Part shown: in pieces, positions 45,776 to 57,020 of the stretch
Position numbering within the stretch: the first letter of the stretch is position 1
Layout of the letters: each line of letters starts with the position of its first letter
Source of the DNA: Stenopsyche tienmushanensis
Lineage: Eukaryota > Arthropoda > Insecta > Trichoptera > Stenopsychidae
Assembly (NCBI GenBank): GCA_008973525.1
Contig: WACJ01000314.1
Location: 1-64,000 of the forward strand
Reading direction: 5' to 3'
Length of the DNA: 64,000 nucleotides
The notes under the pieces: generated by a model
The model's database searches: none
Told to the model about the DNA's origin: nothing
The model's input: the letters and a program-made list of their open reading frames with translations, nothing else
Made by a program: the position numbers and the translations under genes

Positions 45776-46063
45776 TAAATACTGTGTACACATCCTCAGA
45801 TTTCAATTTGTTTCCTAGTGTTATGTAAGACAAGCTGGAATACCCAAACTTCCTGCCGATAAGAATCAAGGCAATATCATTTCGTTTAATAAATGCTATT
45901 ATTATATACTTTTTATTCTAATTATTATATATAAAATTCGAGGCATTTTCTAGAAATAAATTTCTATAAATAAATTGTAAATTCGTAACGTAGAAGCAAA
46001 AATAGAAATATTCTTAAAGTAGAATGCTTCACATGAAAGAGTTATTTTTTCGGAATGAAAACC

Positions 46064-46660
46064 GCCAATCATTATTTAAATTACTTCGCAATTTTCAAAG
46101 AATTTTTATGACTTCAATTTTTATTTTTGCAGAGTCAACGTGATCTTATTGTAAATTTTTATTTAGGCATCTTGCGAATGATTGGGGGAGAATTTTCTCT
46201 TTGTTTGAGTTATTTTCTTTTACCTTATTTTTAACCCCATGTCTGCGTAATTAACAGGTATTTTTTTGTATCGAATTAAAAGGGGTTAGGGTTGTATCAG
46301 CCACATTTATTTACACGCAATTATAAATAACATCTTATGTTCTTACTTGGCTTCTCTACGCTTGTTAATTATTAATACAATAGATTTCTTTTAATTGCTT
46401 TTTCTCGTTATAGGGGGAATTTTATGATATTTATACTCATGGTATTGTTTGCTTCCGTTTGTTATTTCGCCTCAAAAACATTCTATTATTATGAAAATAG
46501 AATATTTTTCTTACAGCTTGTATAAATAGGCTTTCATTCCTTTTTGCTGTTATTTTTAATGTTTCACAGTAAAATTTTCGCTAAATTAAAAATATAATAC
46601 TCATGTACACTTCTGGGGATCTTAAGGCCCATTCGGTCTTTAGGCTTAAAGAAGTAGAAA
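46064..46660. repeat. inverted repeat pair, left copy
   Basis: From CCAATCATTATTTAAATTAC (about 46065) to TTTAGGCTTAAAG (about 46650) this is matched in reverse complement at 50908-50230. Shared blocks include CAATTTTTATTTTTGCAGAG, CGTAATTAACAGGTATTTTT, TATAAATAACATCTTATGTT, CTACGCTTGTTAATTATTAA and CTCATGTACACTTCTGGGGA. Divergence is modest with few gaps. Further left-arm matches may extend to about 46820 (CATATCGAGGACCGAAA). Confidence 0.85.
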
Positions 46661-46824
46661 TTCGAAATTGATTTGCGTAATTCAAGGGATTGCTCAAAGA
46701 ATATTCTCATCCTTTGAAATACCTTGAAAGCCTTTCTCTGCCCTGATGCCGCGTAATGTAAAATCGTAATAGGAAACCGCGCGCATATCGAGGACCGAAA
46801 GACAAAAATTTTCCCGAACCCCAT

Positions 46825-48430
46825 CCAAACCCTTCACCCCGTCCCAGCATTTTACTTCGTTATTGTGGCTTAATTTTATGGTTAAAATAGATCTTCTTAT
46901 AATGTTTTCTGCAAATAATCCCACGAAGATATTTTGTTTAAGGATAGATAAATGTATTCGTGGGAAAGCTCAAAAAATAATAAATCAATGCTAAACATGA
47001 AACGATTTAAAACAAGCTACAAAGAAGCTTAGCAGTGCAATATTAAAGAGATAATAAAATAATTTGAGGATATTTTAGGCATTGAATAATAAAAAATCGA
47101 TATCAACCCCTCTATGTACTATCCCGTACGAGAATAGCATACGAAGATAATGATAATAGTCAATCTGCTATAAGAGAGATCCTAAATGCTGGTGCTATGG
47201 GGTGAGTGCGGATTGATACGCACATAAAATTAAATTTATCATGTATATCATTATTAGAATTATTTATCAATTCTTTTCACTGTGTAACAAGTTGTTGGAT
47301 TGGCGACGGCGAAGATGTTGAAGGGTGGATTGATCGGGCGGGATGAAATTGCAACGGGGTTGGTGAATGGGAGGTGAAAGATGGCGATGTTATATGAAGT
47401 GGGTGTAAGTCCGTCAACCTCCCCATCCCATTTCTGGATGCTTATGCGGCGCATAGAATTCATATATAGGGCGCATCGGAGGGAGGAGTTCAACTGCTCC
47501 CCTACTAGACTCCGACTAGAAACTTTTACATATAAAATATATCAAATTGAAAATAAGATGCGTACATCGTTTTTAAAGAAATTTATTCATTAAGAATGCA
47601 ACTCGATTTTGGACCCTTGGAAGTGTTTTTATCGAGCGTCCTTCCAGAAACCCAAATGACATAATATGATGAATTGAGCCTTATGAAACAAGAAATGCCC
47701 TATGAGATATGTCCAAAACGAATTCTTTGTTCGTACCATTGGTGATAAGTACATACAATGTTACAGTTTTGCATGCAGCAAAAGGTGAATGATCCTATTA
47801 GTGATTTATTCATGCATTTTATACTACGAAACACTTTTTACTCCAGACGAGGTTGAGCTTCTTATCAGTGAAACTCTGAACTTGCCTTATAAAGTTTATA
47901 ATTTCATGGACATATGCGGATTAATGTACTGATGATAGTTCATCATCCTATAAAATTGAACCGATGAAAACATAGCTACTTAAGTCTACTGTGGCATACG
48001 CGAAAAATATTTTGATGCTAATGTATGATACACTGGATACGGCAGGGAAACTTCCTTATTTGAAACGCGCACCCTGAAGCGAAAATTATTCTGAAAGAAG
48101 TAGAGTGACACTTATTCGAAAGAACAAATCCTAACGTTTTTACATCATATAGTCATTAGTAACAATAATACAGTGCAGAGGCGTCAAACTTGCGGCTTGT
48201 AGGCTGCATACGCCCCAGAATGGATATTTCTGTGTCAGTTTAAATAAAGTTTGTCATGTGTTGGAGATTCACCGAGTCATTTGAGAGTTCGTTTTAGTAT
48301 ATTTTGCGGCCCACTTAACTTAAACTTTTTTTTATTTTGGCCCATGTTAGCTTTTGATTTTGACGCCTCTGATGTAGTGGACGAGGGAGGACGTGGTAGT
48401 TAAATTAAAATAGTCCCTGGCACACTCTGT
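46825..48430. other. no gene recognised
   Basis: A GC-richer patch at 47270-47520 gives overlapping open frames on both strands (47260-47493 minus, 47381-47593 plus) without a recognisable product. The rest has no features I can support. A frame-broken mariner-like or other relic at 47,800-48,100 cannot be excluded. Confidence 0.35.
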
Positions 48431-48439
48431 ATTGATCTT

Positions 48440-48770
48440 CGGCAATGATCAATACGGATACTCCTTAATCTTTTCGTTAGTGAGCAAATTTAAAATCGAT
48501 GAAGTCGTTGATGTCATAATCGCTTTACACCGATTACTTTATGTCAACTCCTATTAGCTTAAGACAATCTTTAATTTGAGGCAGGGTCAATTGTATATAA
48601 ACATTTGATAGCATCAGTCTCCAGAACTGCACTAAAGTTCTCTCTGTCTCTGTCTGTCTCCGAGCTTCAATGTGCAAGAGTGATCTCTCTGAATAGTGGA
48701 GGGGGTTACGGAGGGTCTCCGATAGTACTCCCGTAGGGGTTAATCTAAACAAAATCTGTTTATTCAATTA
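48440..48770 (-). repeat. dispersed repeat unit (inverted relative to 18.8 kb)
   Basis: Contains CATCGATTTTAAATTTGCTC in reverse, GACAATCTTTAATTTGAGGC, and the CTCTCTGTCTCTGTCTGTCT / CCGAGCTTCAATGTGCAAGA blocks seen in the opposite orientation near 18840-19300. Confidence 0.65.
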
Positions 48771-48805
48771 CAGATGGATGTGAACATTCCTATAATGTAT
48801 TCAAC

Positions 48806-49731
48806 GAATGTTGTCCTATAAGTTTCTTTCGTAAATGAACACAGATCTAATCATAGCCATGGTTTAAGAAAACCCGTGATATACTTTTCGCGAAATAGCT
48901 AACAAGTTAGAAATTCCACGAGCATCCATCCATAATCATCCGACAAAATTGGGCTACATCAATCGTTCAGATGTGTGGCTTCATCATGAACTGACTGACT
49001 CAAATAAACTTCAACGTATTTCAACATGCGATCTTCTTCTCCAACGACATAATAGCCAATCTTTTTTGAAGAGACTTGTCACTGGAGATGAAAGTTGGAT
49101 ACTCTATAAGAATATCCAACGTAAACGGTCTCGGACCAAGGGTACAGAAGCTTTAACTGTAGCTAAACCTGGCCTATATACAAAAATAAATTTTGCCATG
49201 CATTAGGTGGGACTGGAAGGGGGTAGTTTATTATGAGTTACTTCAGCAAGGAGAAACGATCAATTCAACAAAATATTGTTTCCAACTGGACAATCTAAAG
49301 GATGCAATTGCCAAAAAACGGCCAAAATTAGCGAACAGACGAGGTGTTATTTTTCATCACGATAATGTCAGGCCTCATGTGTCTTTGCTCGTCAGAAATA
49401 AATTATTATCATTTGACTGAGATGTTTTACCTCATCCTCCTTACCCTCCAGACATTGCCCCTTTAGATTATGAGTTATTTCTTTCATTGAAAAATTCTTT
49501 ACGTGGTAAAAATTTTAATTCAAAAAATGATATAAAAATGTACCTTGATCAATATTTTGCCAAAAAACCTGGGAAATTTTGGCAGGAAGGCATTGTGAGG
49601 CTATCGGAGAGACGGAGAATGGTAATAGAACAGAATGGATCATATATTATTCAATAAATTTTGATGTAATACAAATTATTGTTTATTTTTCTCTTAATAT
49701 GAAAACGAAAGAAAATTATGGGACACCCTAA
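48806..49731 (+). mobile_element. mariner element with both ends, internally deleted (copy 4)
   Basis: Left end GTTGTCCTATAAGTTTCTTTCGT (about 48809-48831) pairs with the right end (on the other strand, GTGTCCCATAATTTTCTTTC, about 49705-49727) as imperfect terminal inverted repeats. Inside, the plus strand reads VTGDESWILYKNI (first Asp), HHDNVRPHVSLLV (second), PPDIAPLDYELF (third), and DQYFAKKPGKFW near the end. The N-terminal HTH is missing, and stops occur at about 49203 and 49418. At about 0.93 kb it is shorter than a full mariner (about 1.3 kb). It lies between the two inverted 0.6-kb repeats. Confidence 0.9.
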
Positions 49732-49739
49732 TATATTTT

Positions 49740-50225
49740 TCCCAAAGCCGGATGCGCGTTGAATTCTATTTTTTCTTAATAAAAGGAATAAATAGGAGTT
49801 GCTATTGAGGGATAAATTTGCGTTTAGATTTGAAGACATTTTTTTTTCAAATGGATTTGCATCTCATAATTCCAATGATGTCCAAAATGTAACCATCGAA
49901 AAAAACGTGTTCTATTCCGTTGTAAATATGCTTGGGAATAATATTTTATAAGATTTTTGGTACACGTGGAGAAATAATTTCCGCTATTTTGCTTTCTATT
50001 ATAAGTACAAGGTTGTCTAGACGAGGGGATGAACGGCTGTGGGTGGGATGGCTACCTCATTGGCCTTGTTGGGTGAAATCCGTTTTACACGGCTCGTTTC
50101 AATAATCCCGAAAAAAGATCTTGGAAATTAAATTATTACCAGTGGCGGATTTATTTATTCACCGCGTAATTCAAGGGACATTCTTATTCTTTATAATAAA
50201 TGGTTTTACTTATTTAAATACCAAT
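49740..50225. other. no gene recognised
   Basis: AT-rich sequence between the mariner and the right inverted repeat. GTGGCGGATTTATTTATTCA near 50153 resembles a stretch at 290-310. Confidence 0.4.
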
Positions 50226-50229
50226 CTTC

Positions 50230-50908
50230 AATTGAAAAGCTAGGCCTTTAGCCGCCTAAACTGAGCATATCGAGGATCGAAAATGAATTGAATGTTAAAA
50301 TTTCTTCAATCCTAAAGATCGAATGGGCAATTAAGATTGCCAAGGGCTTCCCCAGAAGTGTACATGAGTATTAAATTTTTAATTTAGCGACAATTTTACT
50401 GTGGAATATTAAAAATAACACAAAAAGGTATGAAAGCCTATCGATACAAGCTGTAAGAAAAATATGCTATTTTCATAATAATAGAATGTTTTTGATACGA
50501 AATAAAAGACGGAAGAAAACAAAACCATGAGTATAAATATCATAAAATTCCCCCTATAATGAGAAAAAGCAATTAGAAGAAATCTATTGTATTAATAATT
50601 AACAAGCGTAGAGAAGCCAAGTAAGAACATAAGATGTTATTTATAATTGCGTGTAAATAAATGTGACTGGTACAACCCCAACTCCTTTTTATTCGATAGA
50701 AAAAAATACCTGTTAATTACGCAGACATGGGGTTAAAAATAAGGCAAAAGAAAATAACAAACAAAGAGCAAATACTCCCCCCAACCATTCGCAAGACGCC
50801 TAAATAAAAACTCTCAATATGATCACGTTGGCTCCACGAAAATAAAAATTGAAGTCATATAAATTCTTAGAAAATGTCGAAGTAATTTGTATAATAATTG
50901 GCCACTTA
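50230..50908. repeat. inverted repeat pair, right copy
   Basis: Reverse complement of 46064-46660, ending with GTATAATAATTGG at about 50908. The pair encloses about 3.6 kb including a mariner and dispersed repeats. It could be two insertions of one unknown element in opposite orientations or the arms of a fold-back element. Confidence 0.85.
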
Positions 50909-51239
50909 ATATCACCCAAGGTGATCCCACCCCATTCGTATACGATTTAAAATGAATGTGTTTGTAGGAACAGTTCCAAATTGGTCGAGGGATTGTGGGT
51001 AGTTAGATTAAGAGTGTCTCGCCAAGCGAAACTTGTTTTACACGAGTAATAGTTCCATAACCGTCGATTTAAATCGGAACGATTCGACTCGAAACACAAA
51101 AGAGCTTAGAATTCCATCTAAAAGCTACACAATTATCGATTCTTAATATTTCGTCTTCCATGGATTTTTTTGCCTTAAATTCAAATATTTGCCATCATTT
51201 TTCTGTCATCATGATCTTTGAGTGGGTGTTTCACTATAC

Positions 51240-51545
51240 GGCCCCCACTCATATGACCCCAGGGAGGGATGCTGGGATAGCTCAGCTAACATGAGTTATG
51301 GTGCATGAACTATCCGCAAAGTCAAATAAGTGGAGGAGTAGGAGGATTCTTGCAAAAACGACCCCACTGCATTCAACAGCCAATGGATGACCGGTGGATG
51401 GCACTGTTTGTGGTTAAGCGGGGGCTTTCCCGGGTGAAACTGCATAGCGGCGCGGGGTATGGACCCTATCGCAATAGTACAGAATGCATGATGCACGATG
51501 ATGTTATCGCCTACATTTACACAATTTTTGAGATCTGTTAATATA
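51240..51545. other. GC-rich island with long open frames on both strands
   Basis: GC-rich against an AT-rich background. Plus frame 51305-51541 (MNYPQSQISGG start) and minus frame 51553-51296 are both open. Neither has a recognised domain, and no splice pairing with neighbours kept frame. It could be an exon, a promoter region or unidentified repeat. Confidence 0.3.
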
Positions 51546-52084
51546 TACTTCATTAAAGTTCCCGCGCTACGACTTTAACCACGTCTACCAAAGATCAAGC
51601 CATCTTATATCGAAAGTAGACGACGTTTATTTAACAATAATCAACATAAACTACTTGTTGACAAAATAACAGTCTTGTAGATTTTAATTTAATGCCGTTA
51701 TGTACAATTATTCAGGTTTTAAAAAACAAACGCGATGAAAAGCGGTACTCTAACCGGTAGTCGATCGGAAAGAAAGGATGAATCGTTTATACTTTTTCCA
51801 TCGCGCATATTGGTATATAAACACGCTATGCGCATGCGCCGTTCCGCCTTTACTGTATGTAAGCAACAAGTAACACTTTTTATATATTACACAAACACAG
51901 CTCAATCATTTAGCCAACGCAATTGTTATAAAGTAATTCGTTATAACTTTGATGCAATTTCTTGTTAATCACCTGGACGAGGATGATGATATGTTATTCA
52001 GGCTTTAATATTTTAAGCGGAAGGATGGAATGATTTAGATAGAATAAAATTTAGTAAGAAGCAATTAAATGCTGATGACATTAA

Positions 52085-52400
52085 AGGGGTAAGACACAGT
52101 GTTGTGTCCAAATTCCAGTGATTCAGAAAGAGTATTCTTACATGTTGAGCTTGGCGATAGACAGAGATGGAGAGAGTATTTTGCGTACATCGTACGATTG
52201 TATAGATCGACTAATGTGTGAATGATACAATTAATCGATTTCAAGTGTATTGTTTAAGTTTACGCAAAGAAATTACCAAATATTGTGTGTTATCGACGGT
52301 GTTTATTTATTTGTGTACAAACTTTATACACGCTGCGATGGTTCTGACAGATAAATGGATTTGTACGGACGATAAGTGACATGTACGGACAAAGGATTAA
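52085..52400 (+). repeat. dispersed repeat unit
   Basis: Contains CCAGTGATTCAGAAAGAGTA, TTACGCAAAGAAATTACCAA, ATATTGTGTGTTATCGAC and GACAGATAAATGGATTTGTA, shared with copies near 18.9-19.2, 28.64, 44.9-45.0 and 48.6 kb. Confidence 0.65.
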
Positions 52401-53233
52401 TAACAGACCGATACACATTCAATTATATTTATTATACATATGATAATTTTGCACATAAAGATAAAATGGCGGAGGAAAAGAGTTTGAATTGAGCAATCAA
52501 TAATTCCCAGATTTCCGAAGCTTTTCATGATATGCCGGGTAAACTTTCTGAATTACCTCGGAATATCGTTTCTGATGATTGATCATCGAAGATGGAAGTG
52601 CATAGCTTCAACGATCTGCTTTGCGAGATAATATAGATGGCTGATCGATGTATAAAAGAGGAAAAACCGCGAATGTCGTGTTTTATATGAGCGATTTTAT
52701 TTTAAGCTCGATTTTCCATGCACTTGTTGGCGGGGGGGGGGGTGGCAATGGGCGGGGCTGAATATCAAATAAAGAACATACACGACCTAATAATGGCATG
52801 CGATCGATAAAAATAAGAAATGATCTTAAATACGAAAACAATGGCGAGGCTATCAGACATGCATCTGTGTGTCCGAATGTAGTTGCATAGCAATAGAGCT
52901 TTTTTTTGCGTACCATTGGTTATGCAACATTTCGCGCATGCGCAAAGATCTTCAGGCTTAATCGATCCGTCATCGAATGTACATTTAATTTTTTTTTTTT
53001 TTAATTCGATGAATAATTATAGCTGACCCAATTTGATAATTTATCGCGGACCCGTTTCCGATAAAGCGATGCGAAATTGCAAGAATGCTATTTTTTCGAA
53101 TGCAAAAACTGCCCCAAAAATATATGTAAATTTGCAATATGACAATGGCAAAATATTGGACATATGTTAAGAATTTGAAATGCATGTATGATCAATTGCA
53201 AATATCTATATATTTTTATTTATATATGCTCAC

Positions 53234-53376
53234 CTGAATCCTGCAGATTGATGGCTCAGGGGGGTGCAGGGGATGGATGAAGGCAGCAAAGCTGCAGCGC
53301 TGATGTCTCGTCTCCGAGCTCCAAGACCCAAATGGACCACCCGGTCGGGAGCCGTACTGCGTTGCAATTTTCCCAT
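53234..53376 (-). other. candidate first coding exon, 47 codons, unidentified
   Basis: A GC- and CpG-rich stretch on the minus strand. An ATG at 53376 opens MGKLQRSTAPDRVVHLGLGA then RRRDISAAALLPSS, reaching a good donor CAG/GTGAGC at 53234 in phase 2. The Arg- and Ala-rich, acid-poor start could be a targeting region. A second frame is also open across the island. The next minus-strand exon candidate (42231-42310) is open in the matching phase too, but the join gives a less protein-like reading. Product unknown. Confidence 0.35.
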
Positions 53377-53399
53377 AAGTTGCTCGATGTGAAATTTAC

Positions 53400-54795
53400 T
53401 TCCGTACAAATTTCTCCGGAATTATTTGCGGGGAAATTAAAAAAAATACGCTTTTTAAAATAGTGATGAATTTAAACGTCGATTTTGAAAACGATACATC
53501 CAAATTTTGGTTTTATGTGACTGCCAAGAAGCTTATTATATAAGGGTGGCTCTAAAAATTGAAACATATTTATTTGTCGGAATTTTAAATATGAATTATT
53601 ATAAATCAATTCAACTCTAATTTGAATCAATTTAAGATAGTACTTTCAAATCATCAGCATATTAGAGCCACTAACATTCGAATTCCGAATTAGAGCTGCT
53701 TAAATATCCAAATGAAAAGAATCGTATACGATGCGAAAATGTATATACTTTTTTTAAAAATATATTTGCATTAGAAATTCTTGTTATAATTGAAAATTTC
53801 ACCGTTTCCCGATTTTTGAAAATTGAGGAAAAGCGTGCTACGTCTGGCAATTTTCAGCCCACGTCCGATATACCATGGATTCGCACCTCATGCACCACCA
53901 CCCTTGCATCACCTATGCACAAACATCTCATCATTCAATCAATAATGAAACACTCATATTGATACCTATCTTGTATAATTTAAAGGCGGTGTTGACCAGT
54001 TAAGTGCTCCGTTGCATATCAAATGCACGGACATGTTGAAAAAATGTGGCGATATTGAAAAACTATTAATTTTACGCATAAAGGATTCAAATGACCATTT
54101 TAAAATTTAACACCCACAAACAAACATAAAAAAACACAATCGCAACAGGTAAAGAATTAATAGATTTGAAAGATCAAAAATATTATTATCATAATCTAAT
54201 AAATTAAATTATTTATATATATTTGCTCGATGTGCAATAATAATGCTTAAATTTAAATTGTGGCATAAAAATATTGTATTGATCATGGTCGGCGAATTGA
54301 TTGCTTATGTTTGCAATACAGGGATGATTTTTTTTGGCCTTAAAATTCACGTTGGCGAAATTTGAGGAAAAATAAATGAATTTAAAATTTTAGGCGTATT
54401 TTAAAAATTATTAACGCGTGAATAAATGATTTAATTAAAAATAAAATTTGAATCGATGGAATTATTTAAATTTTGCATTTATACGCTCGATAATAATGGA
54501 TGGATTGATTTAAAAATTTAGCAATTTGTTGAACGGATTGCGAGGAGTTAGTAATTTTTTGTAGTGGCAACACTTTAGATATCATGTTGGCATGGTCACC
54601 TATTTACCTCAGACCCTGAGATTATTGAGTGACATGCGGAGTTGACGTGATTCTGTTGTTCTTCGAGGTAAATGATGCACATATTATAAATATTATTATA
54701 TTTTGTTACGGTCGGGCTTGTCCAAATTGATATAATAAAATAAATCGCATACTTGCATCAGCTGTCATCGACATTGCGAAAATGCCATATTAGGT
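53400..54795. other. no gene recognised
   Basis: AT-rich, with no open frame of note and no transposon landmark. Confidence 0.45.
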
Positions 54796-54802
54796 TGACT
54801 GT

Positions 54803-54994
54803 ATGTCATTTTTGACATGCATACTGTTATGCTTAAACGTTCTAAGTGCGTATGAATCTTTTAGCGTTGAAACTATTAATTTTGTGGAGATAAAAATCAA
54901 CAATATGGATCGTATGACAATGTGCAGATGGTATTTTGAGACGTCAATGGGGTATTGTTATGGATGTAGCAATGGATTAGGAACAGCCTGTTGA
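54803..54994 (+). CDS. candidate small secreted cysteine-containing peptide, 63 aa
   Basis: An intronless frame from ATG to TGA. Residues 1-16 (MSFLTCILLCLNVLSA) form a convincing signal peptide with Ser-Ala before a likely cut; the mature part would be about 47 residues. Its C-terminal third carries four Cys in the pattern C-x10-C-x2-C-x7-C (from CRWYFETSMGYC to the final Cys), enough for two disulfides. I know no family with this exact spacing. No promoter or poly(A) signal is assigned, so it may be a chance frame. Function is not inferred. Confidence 0.35.
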   Translation: MSFLTCILLCLNVLSAYESFSVETINFVEIKINNMDRMTMCRWYFETSMGYCYGCSNGLGTAC

Positions 54995-54999
54995 AGTCG

Positions 55000-55755
55000 C
55001 AACAAACTATTTGGTCCATTTATTACACATATTTATAGATCGATTGTTACATTAGAACATTGTCAAAGATCGTATAATTGTACTTTTATTCCGGGGGGCT
55101 ATAAATTTTTTTATTCCTTAAAAATATCCATCATTTTAGAAGTGTGTTTATTTTGTTTTCATGATAGAATCCCTTGTAATTTTTCATCATACATATTAAA
55201 TTTTTTTGTTTATGTGAATGGTTTTTATGCAATTTATTTGCATCGGAAAATAATTATTTTCATTGAGTTTATGAACAAAATTATATTCATATATGTCAGG
55301 TCGTTAGTTCATGATTTATTGCATCACATTATAAAATAATAATGTAATCATTGACATTATATATATATTACCTTTAAATTACTAGAATTAAATACAGATT
55401 TGATATCATGATGTGATTTTTCAAAATTTAATTCATTTATGATCTTGCTTAAGTATTTATATCAGATAGGAAAATACATTTTTTAATCCATCACATTGTT
55501 TTTCATATCATATTACCAAATATACTGGAAACTTGTATATAGGAATACGATTTCCATTTACACGCTCAGAAATACATCCAGAAGAATACTTCCTGGCCAA
55601 GCTAATTTTATTAAATTCACGTCTTTCAAGATTTCTGTTTTTTCCTTGAAATTGTATACAAATGTAAGGTGTCTATATTAATAGATGACTGGAAAATTCC
55701 CTATGTTCTATTCTTATGCATTCAAACACAAGTGTTTCAAACGTTATTCGTTTCG
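55000..55755. other. no gene recognised
   Basis: Very AT-rich. The open frames at 55142-55339 and 55496-55681 are Phe/Ile/Tyr-rich, as expected from base composition. Confidence 0.4.
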
Positions 55756-55759
55756 CCGA

Positions 55760-57020
55760 ACTTCATTGCCAAAAATTACAGATTAGTTAACTGGAATTTG
55801 TACAAATTTATTAGTAACTTCTTGATTCCGTCACTGAAGAAAGAAGGCAGCTGCTTCAAAAACCAGTTGCACGCGTATTGCTTGACCTCAGTGTTGTCTT
55901 GAAATTGTTGCTTCTTTCAATGGATCAAACATGGTAGTCACATAGGGCCATGTCTAGACTGTAAGATGGGTGTTCAACTGTTTCTCAGTATAATCGCGTG
56001 AGTTTATCATGATTTACGGCTGCTGTATGCGGTAGCGCATTGTCATGCAGAAGACGGATAGCTCAAATCGGTTTTCTTCGTCTTTTGTTACGATAGCGTC
56101 ATCTAGCAGCTGGCAGTAGTAGGTCGCATTCACCGTCTGTCTGTCATGTAGAAAATCAATCAATAAGATGCCTTTCGAGTCCCAAAATACCGTAGCCATC
56201 AGTTTTCCAGCAGACTGTTTCATGACTTTTAAACCTTCACGAAACTTTTGGGCCCAATCAACGTAACTTTGATTGTTTAGTTTATGTTAGAAATTTAATA
56301 TTTTCTTACCACTTCATTAAAATAAAATGAATAATGGGCTTCTTCAATATCCATTCACAGGAAGGGGTTACATCCATCTCGTCTGTATCATACATTCACC
56401 TCCTCATTCGCTCGATATCGAAGGTAGAATTACCACCGAATTTCATTTCAAACGCTAATCCAGCGGGTCTCCTGAATGAACATATTGACGAACGCTTTCG
56501 CGACTATCTCGATTGGGAGTGTGAGAGATTTGTAAAGACTTTTTTGATCCTACTGGAAAGGGCTTTCTTGAGTGCAGAGTCCAGTCCCTCCTTTCCTCGC
56601 TAGGGCTTTGCCGGGCTAGGGTAAAGACATACGTATCATATAAGTCCTTGCAATTTTTTGTGAAAATAAATCCTTTGTTTCAAAGAGTAATAAAATAGCT
56701 GGTCAATTAAAGTATTGGCCATCGTTAGCCACTACTTTTATATTATTCCGAATGCTCAGACGTTTCGAAACTGTTGTTCGATCAACTCCTAATGATTTTG
56801 CAGGTTCAGATTGCATTTGACATGGATCTTCGTCAAGCAATGTTTCCAATTCATCGTCTTCAAACTCGGTGCAAAACTCCATTTAATCAAAATCATTAAG
56901 TTTTGCAGTGATTGATCCAATGTCTGCGTGTTCTTTTCGCCAGAGCATGTTCATCATAGATCTCCACAGGGATTTTATGTGCTTCTGCTTCAGGTTTCTT
57001 TTGAATAAATTAATGCAGTA
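55760..57020 (-). mobile_element. mariner element interrupted by another repeat (copy 5)
   Basis: Read on the minus strand from 57020: KKPEAEAHKIPVEIYDEHAL then AKRTRRHW (about 57000-56920), EFEDDELETLLDEDPCQMQS and KSLGVDRTTVSKRLSIR (56870-56740) form the N-terminal HTH region. After an interruption (about 56690-56310) come KLMATVFWDSKGILLIDFLH and VNATYYCQLLDD (56208-56095), and finally the C-terminus VKQYACNWFLKQLPSFFSDG (about 55895-55835). Stops and shifts disable it, and the segments around two catalytic Asp codons are lost or unreadable. Confidence 0.8.
56330..56690 (+). repeat. insertion within mariner copy 5 (second copy of the 7.7-kb repeat)
   Basis: TTCAATATCCATTCACAGGA (56343) through about 56515 matches 7709-7875, including its open frame. 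It splits the mariner's N- and C-terminal halves, so it arrived after the mariner. Confidence 0.65.

Noticed and set aside
42231..53376. One gene joining the 53.2-kb and 42.2-kb exon candidates in the first exon's ATG frame
   Set aside because: The phases allow an open join but force the second exon out of its protein-like frame; not supported without transcripts.
55142..55902. Successive 60-77-codon plus frames
   Set aside because: Phe/Tyr/Ile-rich readings from AT-rich DNA; the last is antisense to the mariner C-terminus.
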